Of a stretch of DNA of 64,000 nt, positions 51,895 through 60,312 are shown in pieces. The notes under the pieces were generated by a model that searched no databases, had not been told where the DNA came from, and saw nothing but the letters and a program-made list of their open reading frames with translations. How positions within the stretch are numbered: the first letter of the stretch is position 1; every line of letters begins with the position of its first letter. A program made the position numbers and the translations under genes. Source of the DNA: Paraburkholderia bannensis (GTDB taxonomy: Bacteria; Pseudomonadota; Gammaproteobacteria; Burkholderiales; Burkholderiaceae); NCBI RefSeq assembly GCF_014200455.1, contig NZ_JACHBW010000009.1, positions 1 through 64,000 on the forward strand. The letters run 5' to 3'.

Positions 51895-52335
51895 ATGAGC
51901 AATGCGAAGGAGTCGAAAAAGAAACCCGGCAAGGCAAAGACAGCAAAGGCGAGCACCGGCGCCGAAGCGGGCAAGGCCCGTCGCACCGAAGTGATGGGCG
52001 AGGCCTTCGTCGAGCGCGCGATGGGCTCGATGGACGGCTTTACGCGCCCGCTTCAGGAATGGCTCAACGAACATGCATGGGGCAGCACCTGGCTGCGCGA
52101 CGGGCTCGATCTGAAGACGCGCAGCCTGTGCACCTGCTCGATGCTGGCGGCGCTCGGGCGCAGTACCGAACTCAAAGGCCACGTGCGCGGCGCGATCAAT
52201 AACGGCGCGAGCGTGATCGAGATTCGCGAGGTGCTGCTGCATAGCGCGATCTATGCGGGCGCGCCCGCTGCCAGCGAGGCGTTTCGTGCTGCGAAGGAAG
52301 TGCTCGCGGAGCTGGGCGTGGAGATGCCCGAGTAA
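51895..52335 (+). CDS. Carboxymuconolactone decarboxylase family protein
   Basis: The product is 146 residues from the ATG at 51895, preceded by GGGAGCGAAG. The first 33 residues are lysine- and alanine-rich and disordered. The CMD domain follows: FTRPLQEWLNEHAWGSTWLR, LDLKTRSLCTCSMLAALGRS and TELKGHVRGAINNGASVIEI, with REVLLHSAIYAGAP. The His of E-L-x-x-H and the conserved Cys pattern (CTC) are as in gamma-carboxymuconolactone decarboxylase homologues. True PcaC acts in protocatechuate degradation, but no other pca enzyme adjoins. It could also be an AhpD-like protein. The basic N-terminal extension is unusual. Confidence 0.8.
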   Translation: MSNAKESKKKPGKAKTAKASTGAEAGKARRTEVMGEAFVERAMGSMDGFTRPLQEWLNEHAWGSTWLRDGLDLKTRSLCTCSMLAALGRSTELKGHVRGAINNGASVIEIREVLLHSAIYAGAPAASEAFRAAKEVLAELGVEMPE

Positions 52336-52393
52336 CGCGCAGACCGCGTGCGCGCTGAACAAACGGCGGCGCACGCGTCCAACCGCTTCGGGC

Positions 52394-53506
52394 TTACGCT
52401 GCGACGCCTTCCTCAGCGTCACGCCGCACGGCAGCCATATCGTCGACCGTCACGGGCACGCGGCGCGCCACGGCGCACATCAATTCGTAGCCGATCGTGC
52501 CCGACGGCTCGGCCACGTCATCCACCTTCACGTTTTCGCCCCACAGCTCCACATGGGAGCCGATGCCTGCATTCGGGCAGGGCGTGAGATCGACCGTGAG
52601 CATGTCCATCGATACGCGGCCCACCACGCGCGTGCGCACGCCGTCGACGGCGATCGGCGTGCCGGTCGGCGCGTGACGCGGATAGCCGTCCGCGTAGCCG
52701 CAGGCCACCACGCCGATGCGCATCGGCTGCTCGACCGCGTAGGTGCGGCCATAGCCGATGGTGTCCTGTGGCGCGAGCGTCTGCACCCCGATGATGCGGC
52801 TCGACAGCGTCATCGCCGCGCGCAGGCCAAGGCCTTCGATATGGCGCGCCGCGCCGGTGGGCGATGCGCCGTAGAGAATCGTGCCGGGCCGCACCCAGTC
52901 GCGGTGCGCGCGCGGATGCCAGAGCACCGCCGCCGAGTTCGACAGCGAGCGCTCGCCCGGAATGCCGGCAGTGGCGGCGTCAAAGCGGTCGAGCTGCCAG
53001 TCGATGGCGCCGTCGTCGGCGTTGGCGAAGTGGGTCATGAGGCTGATCGCGCCGATGGTGGGAATCGCGCGGGCGCGTTCCCAGGCGGCGCGATAGGCGT
53101 CGGGCTTGTAGCCGAGGCGGTTCATGCCCGAGTTCATCTTCAGCTGGATGTCGATGGGCTGCGTGGTTTGCGCCGCGGCCAGCAGGGCCAGTTGCTCGTC
53201 GCAATGCACGGCGACGGTCAAGCGATGCGCGACGGCAGTGGCGACGTCGGCGGCATCGAAAACGCCTTCGAGCAGCAGGATCGGCCTGGTCCAGCCGAGT
53301 TCGCGCACGCGCACGGCTTCGTCGAGGTCGAGCAGGGCAATGCCGTCCGCGTCCGCGAGCGCTGAGTAAATGCGCTCGATGCCATGGCCGTAAGCATTGG
53401 CCTTCACGACCGCCCAGACGCGCGCGCCCGCGGCGCTGCGCGCGGCGAGCCGAAGGTTATGGCGAACGGCTTCGGGATGGATGCGGACGGAAATGGGGCG
53501 CGGCAT
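52394..53506 (-). CDS. alr: Alanine racemase
   Basis: A 370-residue PLP enzyme interconverting L- and D-alanine for peptidoglycan. The ATG at 53506 has AGGA six bases upstream; the in-frame TTG at 53512 is unlikely. The PLP lysine is K35 in [38 protein letters not shown] and [11 protein letters not shown] follow. The catalytic tyrosine is in [12 protein letters not shown], and [13 protein letters not shown] is in the C-terminal beta domain. Complete and typical in length for Alr/DadX. No dadA adjoins, so I use the biosynthetic name; which isoform it is cannot be decided here. Confidence 0.92.
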   Translation of the reverse strand: MPRPISVRIHPEAVRHNLRLAARSAAGARVWAVVKANAYGHGIERIYSALADADGIALLDLDEAVRVRELGWTRPILLLEGVFDAADVATAVAHRLTVAVHCDEQLALLAAAQTTQPIDIQLKMNSGMNRLGYKPDAYRAAWERARAIPTIGAISLMTHFANADDGAIDWQLDRFDAATAGIPGERSLSNSAAVLWHPRAHRDWVRPGTILYGASPTGAARHIEGLGLRAAMTLSSRIIGVQTLAPQDTIGYGRTYAVEQPMRIGVVACGYADGYPRHAPTGTPIAVDGVRTRVVGRVSMDMLTVDLTPCPNAGIGSHVELWGENVKVDDVAEPSGTIGYELMCAVARRVPVTVDDMAAVRRDAEEGVAA

Positions 53507-53689
53507 AGGCAATCCTGCGGGCGAATGTTAGTGGGTGAGTCCAGTGATTTGTGCAATCGTATTGATTTTCGCCCAGTTATTTTTAACGTATTTTTCCTGG
53601 AATTTGGTTTTATCGACTGGATTCGGTGGTTCAGACCGCTGCCCGCTGTTCGCCCGCCGCGTGGCGCAGTGCTTCCAGCACCGTGCGCG

Positions 53690-54009
53690 GCGGCTATAAC
53701 TACGACGGCATCACCACCGAATCGGCGAGCAAAACTGGATGCGCAATCACGCGCCGCGTCTCGCGAAAGAAGGCAAACCGTGGTTTCTCGCGGTCAATCT
53801 CGTGAATCCGCATGACGTGATGTTCGTGAATACCGATGCGGTCGGATCGAACCTGCAGGACGCGATCAAGCCGATGCTCGGCCATGCGCATCCGCCCGAA
53901 GATGCGCTCTATCAGCAGAAGTGGGATAGCGTGCCGCTGGCTGCGTCGTGCCATCAGGCTCATGACGAGCCGGGCCGGCCGCGCACGGCATGTTCAATGC
54001 GGCGATAGT
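53690..54009 (+). pseudogene. Sulfatase-family remnant
   Basis: Two frames together recall a sulfatase of the arylsulfatase/choline-sulfatase superfamily. GGYNYDGITTES is read first; after a frameshift near 53725 comes GKPWFLAVNLVNPHDVMFVN (the conserved N-x-x-x-PH metal region), then PPEDALYQQKWDSVPLAAS and DEPGRPR. The N-terminal C/S-x-P-x-R activation motif and the C-terminal half are gone. A short unrelated-looking tail (PIRDGKVQVQIRNFH) runs to 54069. The remnant lies just before the GNAT gene and begins the decayed patch of the window. Confidence 0.65.
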
Positions 54010-54065
54010 CCCGATGTCATGCCGATCCGCGATGGCAAGGTGCAGGTGCAAATCCGCAACTTCCA

Positions 54066-54614
54066 TTAAGGCTGGCGGCGCGCGGGATCGAGTTGCCGGT
54101 AGTAGAAGGTAGTCGCGCAGAAGCCGCCGTCGGGCATGAGTGCGTAGTCCGGCACCGTGCCCGCACGCTGCCATCCGGCGCGTTGGTAAAGGCGCTCGGC
54201 TTCCCCGCCGGTGACGGTGTCGAGCACCAGCACGGTCTTGCCTGCCTGCAGCGCGTGGGTTTCCACGGCCTGCATCAGTCGCGCGCCGATGCCTTGCCTG
54301 CGCGCTGCGCGCGACACCAGCATCTTCGCGACATCGGCGCGATGGGGTTGATTCTCCGCCTGAGCCGTGACGATCTGCACCGTGCCGACGATGCGGCCGT
54401 GTGCGTCTTCGGCGATCAGCAGGATGCGCTCGTCGGCGGCTACGCCCTCGGCGGCGCGCTTCCAGAACGCGAGCGCGGTTTCGCGCGCGAGTGGCGCCAT
54501 GAAGCTCACCGAAGCGCCGCCTTCCACGCAATCGATCAATACATCCGCGAGCGCGTCGATGCTTGCGGCGGCTTCGTTTGCGCCAAGCCGGCGCACTTCG
54601 ATATCGCTGTTCAT
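54066..54614 (-). CDS. GNAT-family N-acetyltransferase
   Basis: The 182-residue protein starts at an ATG with GGGGATC upstream. The GNAT core shows GRIVGTVQIVTAQAENQPHR, then VAKMLVSRAARRQGIGARLM with the acetyl-CoA pyrophosphate-binding R/Q-x-x-G-x-G/A loop, and LVLDTVTGGEAERLYQRAGW as motif B. The end, FCATTFYYRQLD, is typical of small-molecule acetyltransferases related to those that acetylate amines or antibiotics. The substrate is unknown. It lies 28 bases downstream of an XRE-cupin regulator on the same strand, so the two probably form a small operon in which the regulator controls the enzyme. Confidence 0.85.
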   Translation of the reverse strand: MNSDIEVRRLGANEAAASIDALADVLIDCVEGGASVSFMAPLARETALAFWKRAAEGVAADERILLIAEDAHGRIVGTVQIVTAQAENQPHRADVAKMLVSRAARRQGIGARLMQAVETHALQAGKTVLVLDTVTGGEAERLYQRAGWQRAGTVPDYALMPDGGFCATTFYYRQLDPARRQP

Positions 54615-54641
54615 GGTGTGATCCCCGAAAAGTTACGGACG

Positions 54642-55214
54642 TTACGCAGCGATGCGGCTCAACGCCACGAGATAGCGCGCGCTCTGGCGCGTGGGATTGC
54701 GCCAGACGATCGGGCAATCGAGCTTCATGGCGAGACAGTCGCCCGTTTCCAGACGCCAGCGCTGTTCGCCGACGGTGATTTCCATCGTGCCTTCGAGGAT
54801 CCAGACCTGTTGATGGATTTCCGCATCGCGCAGACTGGTGTCGTAGGCCACGCGCTTGCCGGCGGGGAATTGCACCTCGACAAGCTGGATGGGCGACGGG
54901 AGTTCGGGCGAGAGATTGCGGCGCACGTAGCCGGAGGCCGGATCAGTCCAGACAGGTTGTGAGTGCGCGGCGCTATAGGGCGAAGGTTCGGCGGCCGCCT
55001 TCGAGCCGGGCGGTTCGAACAGTGAAGCGAGCGAGACGCCCAGCGCGGTCGCGAGCTTGTCGAGCACGACGGCGGTTGGGCTGCTTTCGCCGCGCTCGAT
55101 CAGCGAGATGGTGGAGCGGCTGACGGCGCTGCGCTCCGCGAGCGCTTCGAGCGACCAGCCGCGCGCGTCGCGCAGTTCGCGCAGGCGCTGTGCCAGTGCG
55201 GAGTGGATATCCAT
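54642..55214 (-). CDS. XRE-family regulator with C-terminal cupin domain
   Basis: A 190-residue protein. The helix-turn-helix is WSLEALAERSAVSRSTISLI within residues 20-40, followed by ERGESSPTAVVLDKLATAL. A linker leads to a cupin (about residues 110-185) with QVWILEGTMEITVGEQRWRL and ETGDCLAMKLDCPIVWRN. Such regulators sense small metabolites through the cupin pocket. Start ATG at 55214. The 28-base spacing to the acetyltransferase gene suggests co-transcription and local control. The upstream gap is AT-rich and contains the boundary to the decayed TonB receptor. Confidence 0.87.
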   Translation of the reverse strand: MDIHSALAQRLRELRDARGWSLEALAERSAVSRSTISLIERGESSPTAVVLDKLATALGVSLASLFEPPGSKAAAEPSPYSAAHSQPVWTDPASGYVRRNLSPELPSPIQLVEVQFPAGKRVAYDTSLRDAEIHQQVWILEGTMEITVGEQRWRLETGDCLAMKLDCPIVWRNPTRQSARYLVALSRIAA

Positions 55215-55391
55215 CGCGTCCAGTTTAGTGGATGATCTTATCCAGTAAACTAGATGAGCGGTTTTCGATTGTCAATGTCGACAAAAAAATCGATGCAATA
55301 AAAAGACCTCCACCCGGTTCACAGATTCGCGAAAAATCTGCTCACCGTCGTGGAGGCCTGCGGGTACAACGAATGCATCGACTCAACGCAA

Positions 55392-55995
55392 TCAGAACTC
55401 GACAGTCGCGTTGGCGATGAACGTGCGCACGGCGCCAGGCAGTGCGTAGTAACCGCAACCGGTGGTCGAGTAGCGCTTGTCGAACAGATTGTTGATGCCT
55501 GCGCGGAAGGTCACGTCCTTGCCGGCGATGGCCGTTTCGTACTTCGCGCCGATATCGACCGTCGTATAGGACGGCACGATGAACTGGTTCGCGGCGTCCA
55601 GCGCCATATTTCCGGTGTACTTGACGCCTGCATCGAGCGTCAGGCCATGCACGACCGGCGGCGAGTATTCGACGCGCGCCGTCGCCTGGAAGCGCGGCGT
55701 GCCGAAGATGCGCTTGCCGTTGACGCTCGGGTCGTCGATACCCACGCCCTTGGCGTTGAGCGCCAGCACGCCCGCCATCACGCGCACATCGCGCACCGGC
55801 GAGAACCAGGCGCTCGAATCGACGCCCATGTAACGCTCGGTGCCGTCCTGCACGAACATGTTCGCGGTTGGTGTAGTCGTAGCCGCGATCGATGCGGAAC
55901 AGCGCGACATTGCCGCCCAGCGCTCGTGATCGGTCTTGACGTCCACTTCGTACTGCTTGCTGCGCTTGTGACGTCCGCGGAGGTGAGCACTACGT
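55392..55995 (-). pseudogene. TonB-dependent receptor, C-terminal fragment
   Basis: Only the last part of a siderophore-receptor beta barrel remains: MFVQDGTERYMGVDSSAWFS, GTPRFQATARVEYSPP, SYTTVDIGAKYE, FRAGINNLFDKRY and the terminal FIANATVEF. Near 55865 the frame breaks. In another frame the preceding barrel strands (YEVDVKTDHERW, LFRIDRGYDYTN) can be read before the sequence is cut at about 55995. The plug domain and most of the barrel are absent. It is joined head to head with a second receptor fragment on the opposite strand. Confidence 0.75.
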
Positions 55996-56009
55996 CGAGT
56001 TTTTTTAGC

Positions 56010-56530
56010 CTCCAATTCAGCCTGATCTGGGAGCCGACCGAACAGCAGACCTACTATCTGTCCTATGGTTTGGCATCGGCGACGCCGTGAGCCGGTTCGA
56101 TTTCGGCAGATGCGAATCCGCTGGGTGTGAACAGCACGACGTCAGCCAGCAACGCACTGCGCAATCTCGACCCCGAAAAGACCAAAACGCTCGAACTGGG
56201 CGGCAAGACCAATCTGCTCGGCGAGCGTCTGGGACTCACGGGCGCGCTGTTTCGCACGGAAAAGAACAATACTTATCATGACGACGGCAGCGGGAACGTT
56301 TCCGCGACCGGCAACAAGGAACGTTACTATGGCGCAGAACCGGGCTTGACCGGGCAGATCACACCGGACTGGACTGCCTGTCTCGGCTACATGTATCTGC
56401 TCAGCGAAATCACCGACGCCGCCACCAGAACGAATATCGGCAATCCGGTGCAGGGTGTGCCGACGAATTCGTCTACGCTATGGATAACTTATGACTTCGC
56501 GCGGCTGCTGCATGGAAAAATGACAATACC
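56010..56530 (+). pseudogene. TonB-dependent siderophore receptor, internal fragment
   Basis: The reading starts abruptly inside a barrel (FSLIWEPTEQQTYYLSYG) and is frameshifted near 56090. It continues LRNLDPEKTKTLELGGKTNL, GALFRTEKNNTYHDDG, GLTGQITPDWTACLGYMYL and NSSTLWITYDF, then dissolves after FARLLHGK. The NLDPEKTKTLELG-type strand is typical of Fiu/PiuA-like catecholate receptors. Both ends are missing. It is followed at once by the piuC remnant, the gene that normally accompanies such receptors. Confidence 0.75.
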
Positions 56531-56649
56531 GCACGCGCGACGCCATCGGCGGAGCGCGCCGTCATCCTGAGCGTCAAGCTTTCCATGTAACTCAAAGCAT
56601 TGCGATGCGGGCGCGGTCCGAAATGGCCGCGCCGCGTCGCGGAAAACCT

Positions 56650-57131
56650 ATGATCGTAAAAATCCCGAACGTGCTGAGCCCGGAAGAAGTCCGATATTGC
56701 CGGGATGTGCTGGGCGCGTCCGAATGGGGGGACGGCAAGGCGCGCGCCGGGGAGCAGGCGCGCGATGTCAAGGACAATCTCCAGATCGAAATGGGCTCTG
56801 AGCCTTTCCGCGAGATGGGCGAACGGGTGCTTCGGGCGCTGGGCCGCAATAGCCTGTTCAATTCGCTGACGATTCCGTTGCGGGTACGATCGCCGATGTT
56901 CAATCGCTACGACTTCGGTATGCACTACGGGCCTCATGTCGATGGCGCGATTCATAGCGTGCCCGGTGACACGCGGGACGCGCTGGGCGGCATTTTTCTG
57001 GACGCAGTCGATCGTCAAATCGCACGAGCAGCGTGCGGGAGATCCGAACACTGTTGCCCGATACCCATCCCGCGGTGCTCGCCTTGACGAGCAGTTATCA
57101 CAACCAGTTGCGGCTGTCGTCGGAGCTTTGA
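56650..57131 (+). pseudogene. piuC: PKHD-type hydroxylase PiuC with internal deletion
   Basis: The N-terminal half is intact from the ATG at 56650: IVKIPNVLSPEEVRYCRDVL, RDVKDNLQIE and NRYDFGMHYGPHVDGAIHSV with the H-x-D iron ligands. The sequence then jumps straight to VTRGTRWAAFFWTQSIVKSH, read in another frame. The intervening block of roughly 70 residues, including the lid region and the LVLYP-x-x-SLH segment, is deleted. After a further shift the true C-terminus TLLPDTHPAVLALTSSYHNQ is readable to the TGA at 57131. PiuC is a 2-oxoglutarate and Fe(II)-dependent oxygenase linked to siderophore receptors; this copy cannot be functional. Confidence 0.82.
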
Positions 57132-57229
57132 GCGGGCGCCCGGGGCCGCCACAGCAATTTCTTCCAAGACTTCGTGCCTGGCGTGTCGCATGATCGCTGC
57201 TTTGCTCATGCCTTACGCCACCCCACGCC

Positions 57230-57880
57230 ATGCATCCCGCAACCAACGGCTTTTTGCTGTCTCTTTCGCTTTGCCTCGATATCGGCATCGCCAATATCGC
57301 CATGATGAACCTCGCCATGCAGCGCGGCTACTGGAACGGCTTCTGGCTGGGCCTCGGATCGTGCTTTGGCGATCTGTTCTACGCGGTGCTCGCACTCGCG
57401 GGCATGACGGCCTTACTGCAATTTTCGGTCGTGCGCTGGTGCATGTGGCTCGGCGGTTCCGTCGTGCTGGCGGTGCTGGCCGTGAAGATGATCAAGTCGG
57501 CTGTTGCGTCGGCGCGCGCGGGCCCGGTTGACGAATCGCGCGCAGATAAAGGTTCGCCTTTGCAGCAAGTCGTGAAGGGGGCGCTGCTCGCGTTGTCGTC
57601 GCCTTCCGCGATCGTGTGGTTCGCGGCGGTGGGCGGCTCGCTTATCGCGCAATCGGCCGTGAGCGGTTGGCAGGCCACGGGCAGCTTTCTCGCTGGATTC
57701 TTCGCGGCGGGCGTGGCTTGGACCGTGGCGGTGTGTTTTGTCGCGCGCCAGGGCGGCAAGCGCTTCGGCGCGCGTGGTTTGTCGTTCTGCTATTTCGCCT
57801 CGGCGGCGCTATTCGCGTTCTTTGCGTTTCAGGTGGTGACGTCGGGCTATCGCACGCTCATTCTGGGCGGCGTGGCGTAG
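57230..57880 (+). CDS. LysE-family transporter
   Basis: A 216-residue membrane protein of the LysE fold with about six helices. The first is LLSLSLCLDIGIANIAMMNL, then FWLGLGSCFGDLFYAVLALA; the LLALSSPSAIVWFAAVGGSL block is the equivalent of the N-P-K motif region in the second half. A polar loop (ASARAGPVDESRADKG) separates the halves. Members export amino acids or related metabolites. Its 3-prime end overlaps the convergent AraC gene by 23 bases. Compared with the exporter at 4486 it lacks the PGP signature and belongs to another subgroup. Confidence 0.82.
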   Translation: MHPATNGFLLSLSLCLDIGIANIAMMNLAMQRGYWNGFWLGLGSCFGDLFYAVLALAGMTALLQFSVVRWCMWLGGSVVLAVLAVKMIKSAVASARAGPVDESRADKGSPLQQVVKGALLALSSPSAIVWFAAVGGSLIAQSAVSGWQATGSFLAGFFAAGVAWTVAVCFVARQGGKRFGARGLSFCYFASAALFAFFAFQVVTSGYRTLILGGVA

Positions 57881-58703
57881 CAAAGCGCAGCGGACTCACG
57901 CCCAGCGCCTTGCGGAACGCGTTGATGAAGTGGCTCTGATCGTAAAAGCCCAGCGTGAACGCAACATCCGCGATGGTCGCGCCCGCGCGCAGCAGACGGC
58001 GCGCTTCAATCAGGCGCAGTTGCATGTGGTATTTACCCGGCGACATGCCAAACGCGTCCTTGAACGCGCGGATCAGATGGAACTTGCTGATGTCGGCGAT
58101 GGTTGCGAGATCATCGAGTTTGACCGGCGTGTCCAGTTGTTCGCGCATATAGGTCCGCACGCCGTCGAGGCGATGTGCGCTGAGGCGTTCGATGCGGGCT
58201 TGCGACCCATGCGAGTGTCCGTTCGCGAGTAGTGCGGCGGCCAGTTCGGTCAGCGCCGTGTCGTATTCGAGTGTGTCGGTCAGCCCGTGTCGATCCGCGC
58301 TGATTGCACGCGCCGCGAGATAAACATCGACAATGCGCTGTTGCAGCGATGCATCGGCGAATACGCCCTGGTTCACTTCCTGTGCGCTGGCGCGCGACGT
58401 CCAGCCATTCGCGCTGGCGATATCCGCGAGCAATTGCGGTTCCAGGTACAACGAAATGAATTCGGTGTCGCCTGCCGAGGGATGGAAGGCCGAAGCCTGA
58501 ATCGCGTAAGGGTTGTAGACGGTTGCCGTGCCGGCGGGCGAACTGAAGGTCTTGCCGTCGAGCCAGACATCTTCGCTGCCGGACAGCGTCGCGCTGATCA
58601 CGTATTCGGCGTGCGTGTGGCGCGCGAATTCAGCCGTGCCCGTGGCCCGGATGCGCGCGACTTCCAGCGCGCCGCTGCGGTAGAACTCCGTCGTCTTCAG
58701 CAT
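57858..58703 (-). CDS. AraC-family transcriptional regulator
   Basis: The product is 281 residues from the ATG at 58703. The N-terminal AraC-type cupin (residues about 15-145) has FARHTHAEYVISATLSGSED and GTATVYNPYAIQASAFHPSA, the pattern of AraC regulators next to LysE exporters. The C-terminal double helix-turn-helix is LDDLATIADISKFHLIRAFK with DAFGMSPGKYHMQLR, and TIADVAFTLGFYDQSHFINA with FRKALGVSPLRF. The gene converges on the LysE gene with a 23-base overlap. Regulation of that exporter by an amino-acid-like inducer is likely by analogy. Confidence 0.88.
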   Translation of the reverse strand: MLKTTEFYRSGALEVARIRATGTAEFARHTHAEYVISATLSGSEDVWLDGKTFSSPAGTATVYNPYAIQASAFHPSAGDTEFISLYLEPQLLADIASANGWTSRASAQEVNQGVFADASLQQRIVDVYLAARAISADRHGLTDTLEYDTALTELAAALLANGHSHGSQARIERLSAHRLDGVRTYMREQLDTPVKLDDLATIADISKFHLIRAFKDAFGMSPGKYHMQLRLIEARRLLRAGATIADVAFTLGFYDQSHFINAFRKALGVSPLRFATPRRPE

Positions 58704-58724
58704 GTGAAGCCTGCGAGGGCGGCA

Positions 58725-58761
58725 AAAAGCAGTGGCGCAATGGCATTGGGCCACTGCTTTT
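58725..58761 (-). terminator. Intrinsic terminator of the DUF2322 gene
   Basis: On the plus strand: AAAAGCAGTGGC (58725-58736), 13-base loop, GCCACTGCTTTT (58750-58761). Read on the minus strand, the 12-base perfect stem is followed by a T-run, 12 bases after the DUF2322 stop codon. Confidence 0.8.
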
Positions 58762-58773
58762 GCGCGATAAACC

Positions 58774-59130
58774 TCAGGCGGCAGCGATCACGTCGATACG
58801 CAGCGCCTGGCCGCCGGCCGCCACTTCCAGCAGACGGTCGACATTCGGATGCGCACCGGGACGGTTGCGCGCGTCGGCGGTGTGCTCGGCGAACACGGCG
58901 AGACCGTGCTCTGCAGCCTGTGCGTCGAGCGTGCCGAATGCCAGCTTCAGGTAGTGGTAGACAGCCAGCGAGCCTTGCTTGCCCGGCTTGTTTTCGATCG
59001 TCGAGATCAGCGCGCCCTGGCCGTCGACCAGGTCGATGCGCTCGATGCCGTCAATGGCGGGCAGTTGTGCGAGGTTGTCCTTGAAGACGTTGCCCGGCTG
59101 GATCGGCTGCGTGGAGGAAGTAGAGGACAT
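58774..59130 (-). CDS. DUF2322 family protein
   Basis: A 118-residue cytoplasmic protein. FKDNLAQLPAIDGIERIDLV, the GSLAVYHYLKLAFGTLDAQA block and AEHTADARNRPGAHPNVDRL are the conserved DUF2322 pattern; the family is found in beta-proteobacteria and has no known function. It has no signal peptide and no membrane segment. A clear terminator lies behind it, and the LacI gene ends 53 bases upstream on the same strand, so it is probably monocistronic or read through from the LacI gene. Confidence 0.82.
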   Translation of the reverse strand: MSSTSSTQPIQPGNVFKDNLAQLPAIDGIERIDLVDGQGALISTIENKPGKQGSLAVYHYLKLAFGTLDAQAAEHGLAVFAEHTADARNRPGAHPNVDRLLEVAAGGQALRIDVIAAA

Positions 59131-59183
59131 TTCGTGCGCAAAGTGCCCAGTATAGCGCGCGGAAACTGGCCAGGAACGCCCGG

Positions 59184-60227
59184 CTAGCGCCGGAATCGCG
59201 CCACCACATGCTCCGGGATATTTTCAGGCGTCACCACGACAACCGACGACGATGGCGTGAGCGCGGACTCGGGCAACATCTTGTGAAAGCACATAATGTG
59301 CTGGCAGGCCGCGCGCATGTCTTGCCGCAGATCGTGATAGAGGAGCGCGTGAATCCTGCCCTCGCGCAGCAATTCAAAGTTGTCGCGGTCCAGATCGTGT
59401 CCGATATAGCACGCGGGTGTTGTTCCCTGTGCTTCGAGCGCGCGCAGGATGGCGCGATTGCCGCCGCCCATCGAATAGACCGCGAGGATGCTCTCATGTG
59501 AGTCGAGTGCATGGCTCACGAGTTTTTCGGTGGGGGCGTCGAGTCCATGTCCGCCGCTCGCGTCGATCAGCTCCAACTGCGGATAGCCGCTTCTCAACGC
59601 TCGGCGAAAGCTGATTTCGCGTTCTTCTTCGCCGCGAAAGCGCTCGTCGCTCATGGTGATCAGCACTTTGCCGGATTGAGCGCCTAGCCAGCGCCCGAGC
59701 AGGTACGCTGCGGTTGCGCCTGCCACGCGGTTATCGAGTCCCGCGTAGGCGATTCTTCCCGAAAGCGGCAGGTCGGTGAAAACCGTCACGACCGGTATGC
59801 CGCCGCGCTTGAGTTCGCCGATGGCATCGGCAATGTCGGGGACGTCGCGCGCCTTCAGCAGCACGCCGTGGCTGCCGCGCTGTGCGATTGCACGCAGCGC
59901 CGCGACGACTTCCTGCGTCGTCATGGTTTCCTGCAGGTTCAGGCGCGGGCGGAGCAGGGCGGGCTGGAGCGCGGGGAGTTCGGCTTCGAGCGCATCGCGG
60001 ATTTCATCGGCGAAACGGCGCGGCGCTTCCACGATCACGTCGACGATGAGCTTGCGGCCTTTCGTGCCCGAAAAGCGCTCCTGCTCTTCGAGTTCCTTGA
60101 TGGCTTGCGCAACGCGCATGCGCGTTTGCACGCGGACGCTGCCGCGCTCGTTAATGACGCGGTCGACGGTCGCAACGCCTACTCCCGCCTGCATGGCGAT
60201 CTCCTTGAGAAGAAAGCGGTGCGCCAC
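59184..60227 (-). CDS. LacI-family transcriptional regulator
   Basis: A 347-residue regulator starting at a GTG (60227). The LacI helix-turn-helix is at the N-terminus: LLKEIAMQAGVGVATVDRVI, then NERGSVRVQTRMRVAQAIKE. The periplasmic-binding-protein-like domain (Peripla_BP_4 type) includes GVLLKARDVPDIADAIGELK, VTVFTDLPLSGRIAYAGLDN and YIGHDLDRDN. This form regulates sugar or polyol catabolism and senses a sugar. No sugar operon is adjacent, so the target is unknown. The VDRVINERG variant of the usual VSRVLN is normal for this subgroup. Confidence 0.87.
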   Translation of the reverse strand: MAHRFLLKEIAMQAGVGVATVDRVINERGSVRVQTRMRVAQAIKELEEQERFSGTKGRKLIVDVIVEAPRRFADEIRDALEAELPALQPALLRPRLNLQETMTTQEVVAALRAIAQRGSHGVLLKARDVPDIADAIGELKRGGIPVVTVFTDLPLSGRIAYAGLDNRVAGATAAYLLGRWLGAQSGKVLITMSDERFRGEEEREISFRRALRSGYPQLELIDASGGHGLDAPTEKLVSHALDSHESILAVYSMGGGNRAILRALEAQGTTPACYIGHDLDRDNFELLREGRIHALLYHDLRQDMRAACQHIMCFHKMLPESALTPSSSVVVVTPENIPEHVVARFRR

Positions 60228-60312
60228 TGCAGGTCCCCGTTTTGATGGATTGTTGAGGGAAATATGATAGCCCGGGCCGGGACGTCATATCTCCTCAACG
60301 ACCGCGAGGCGC

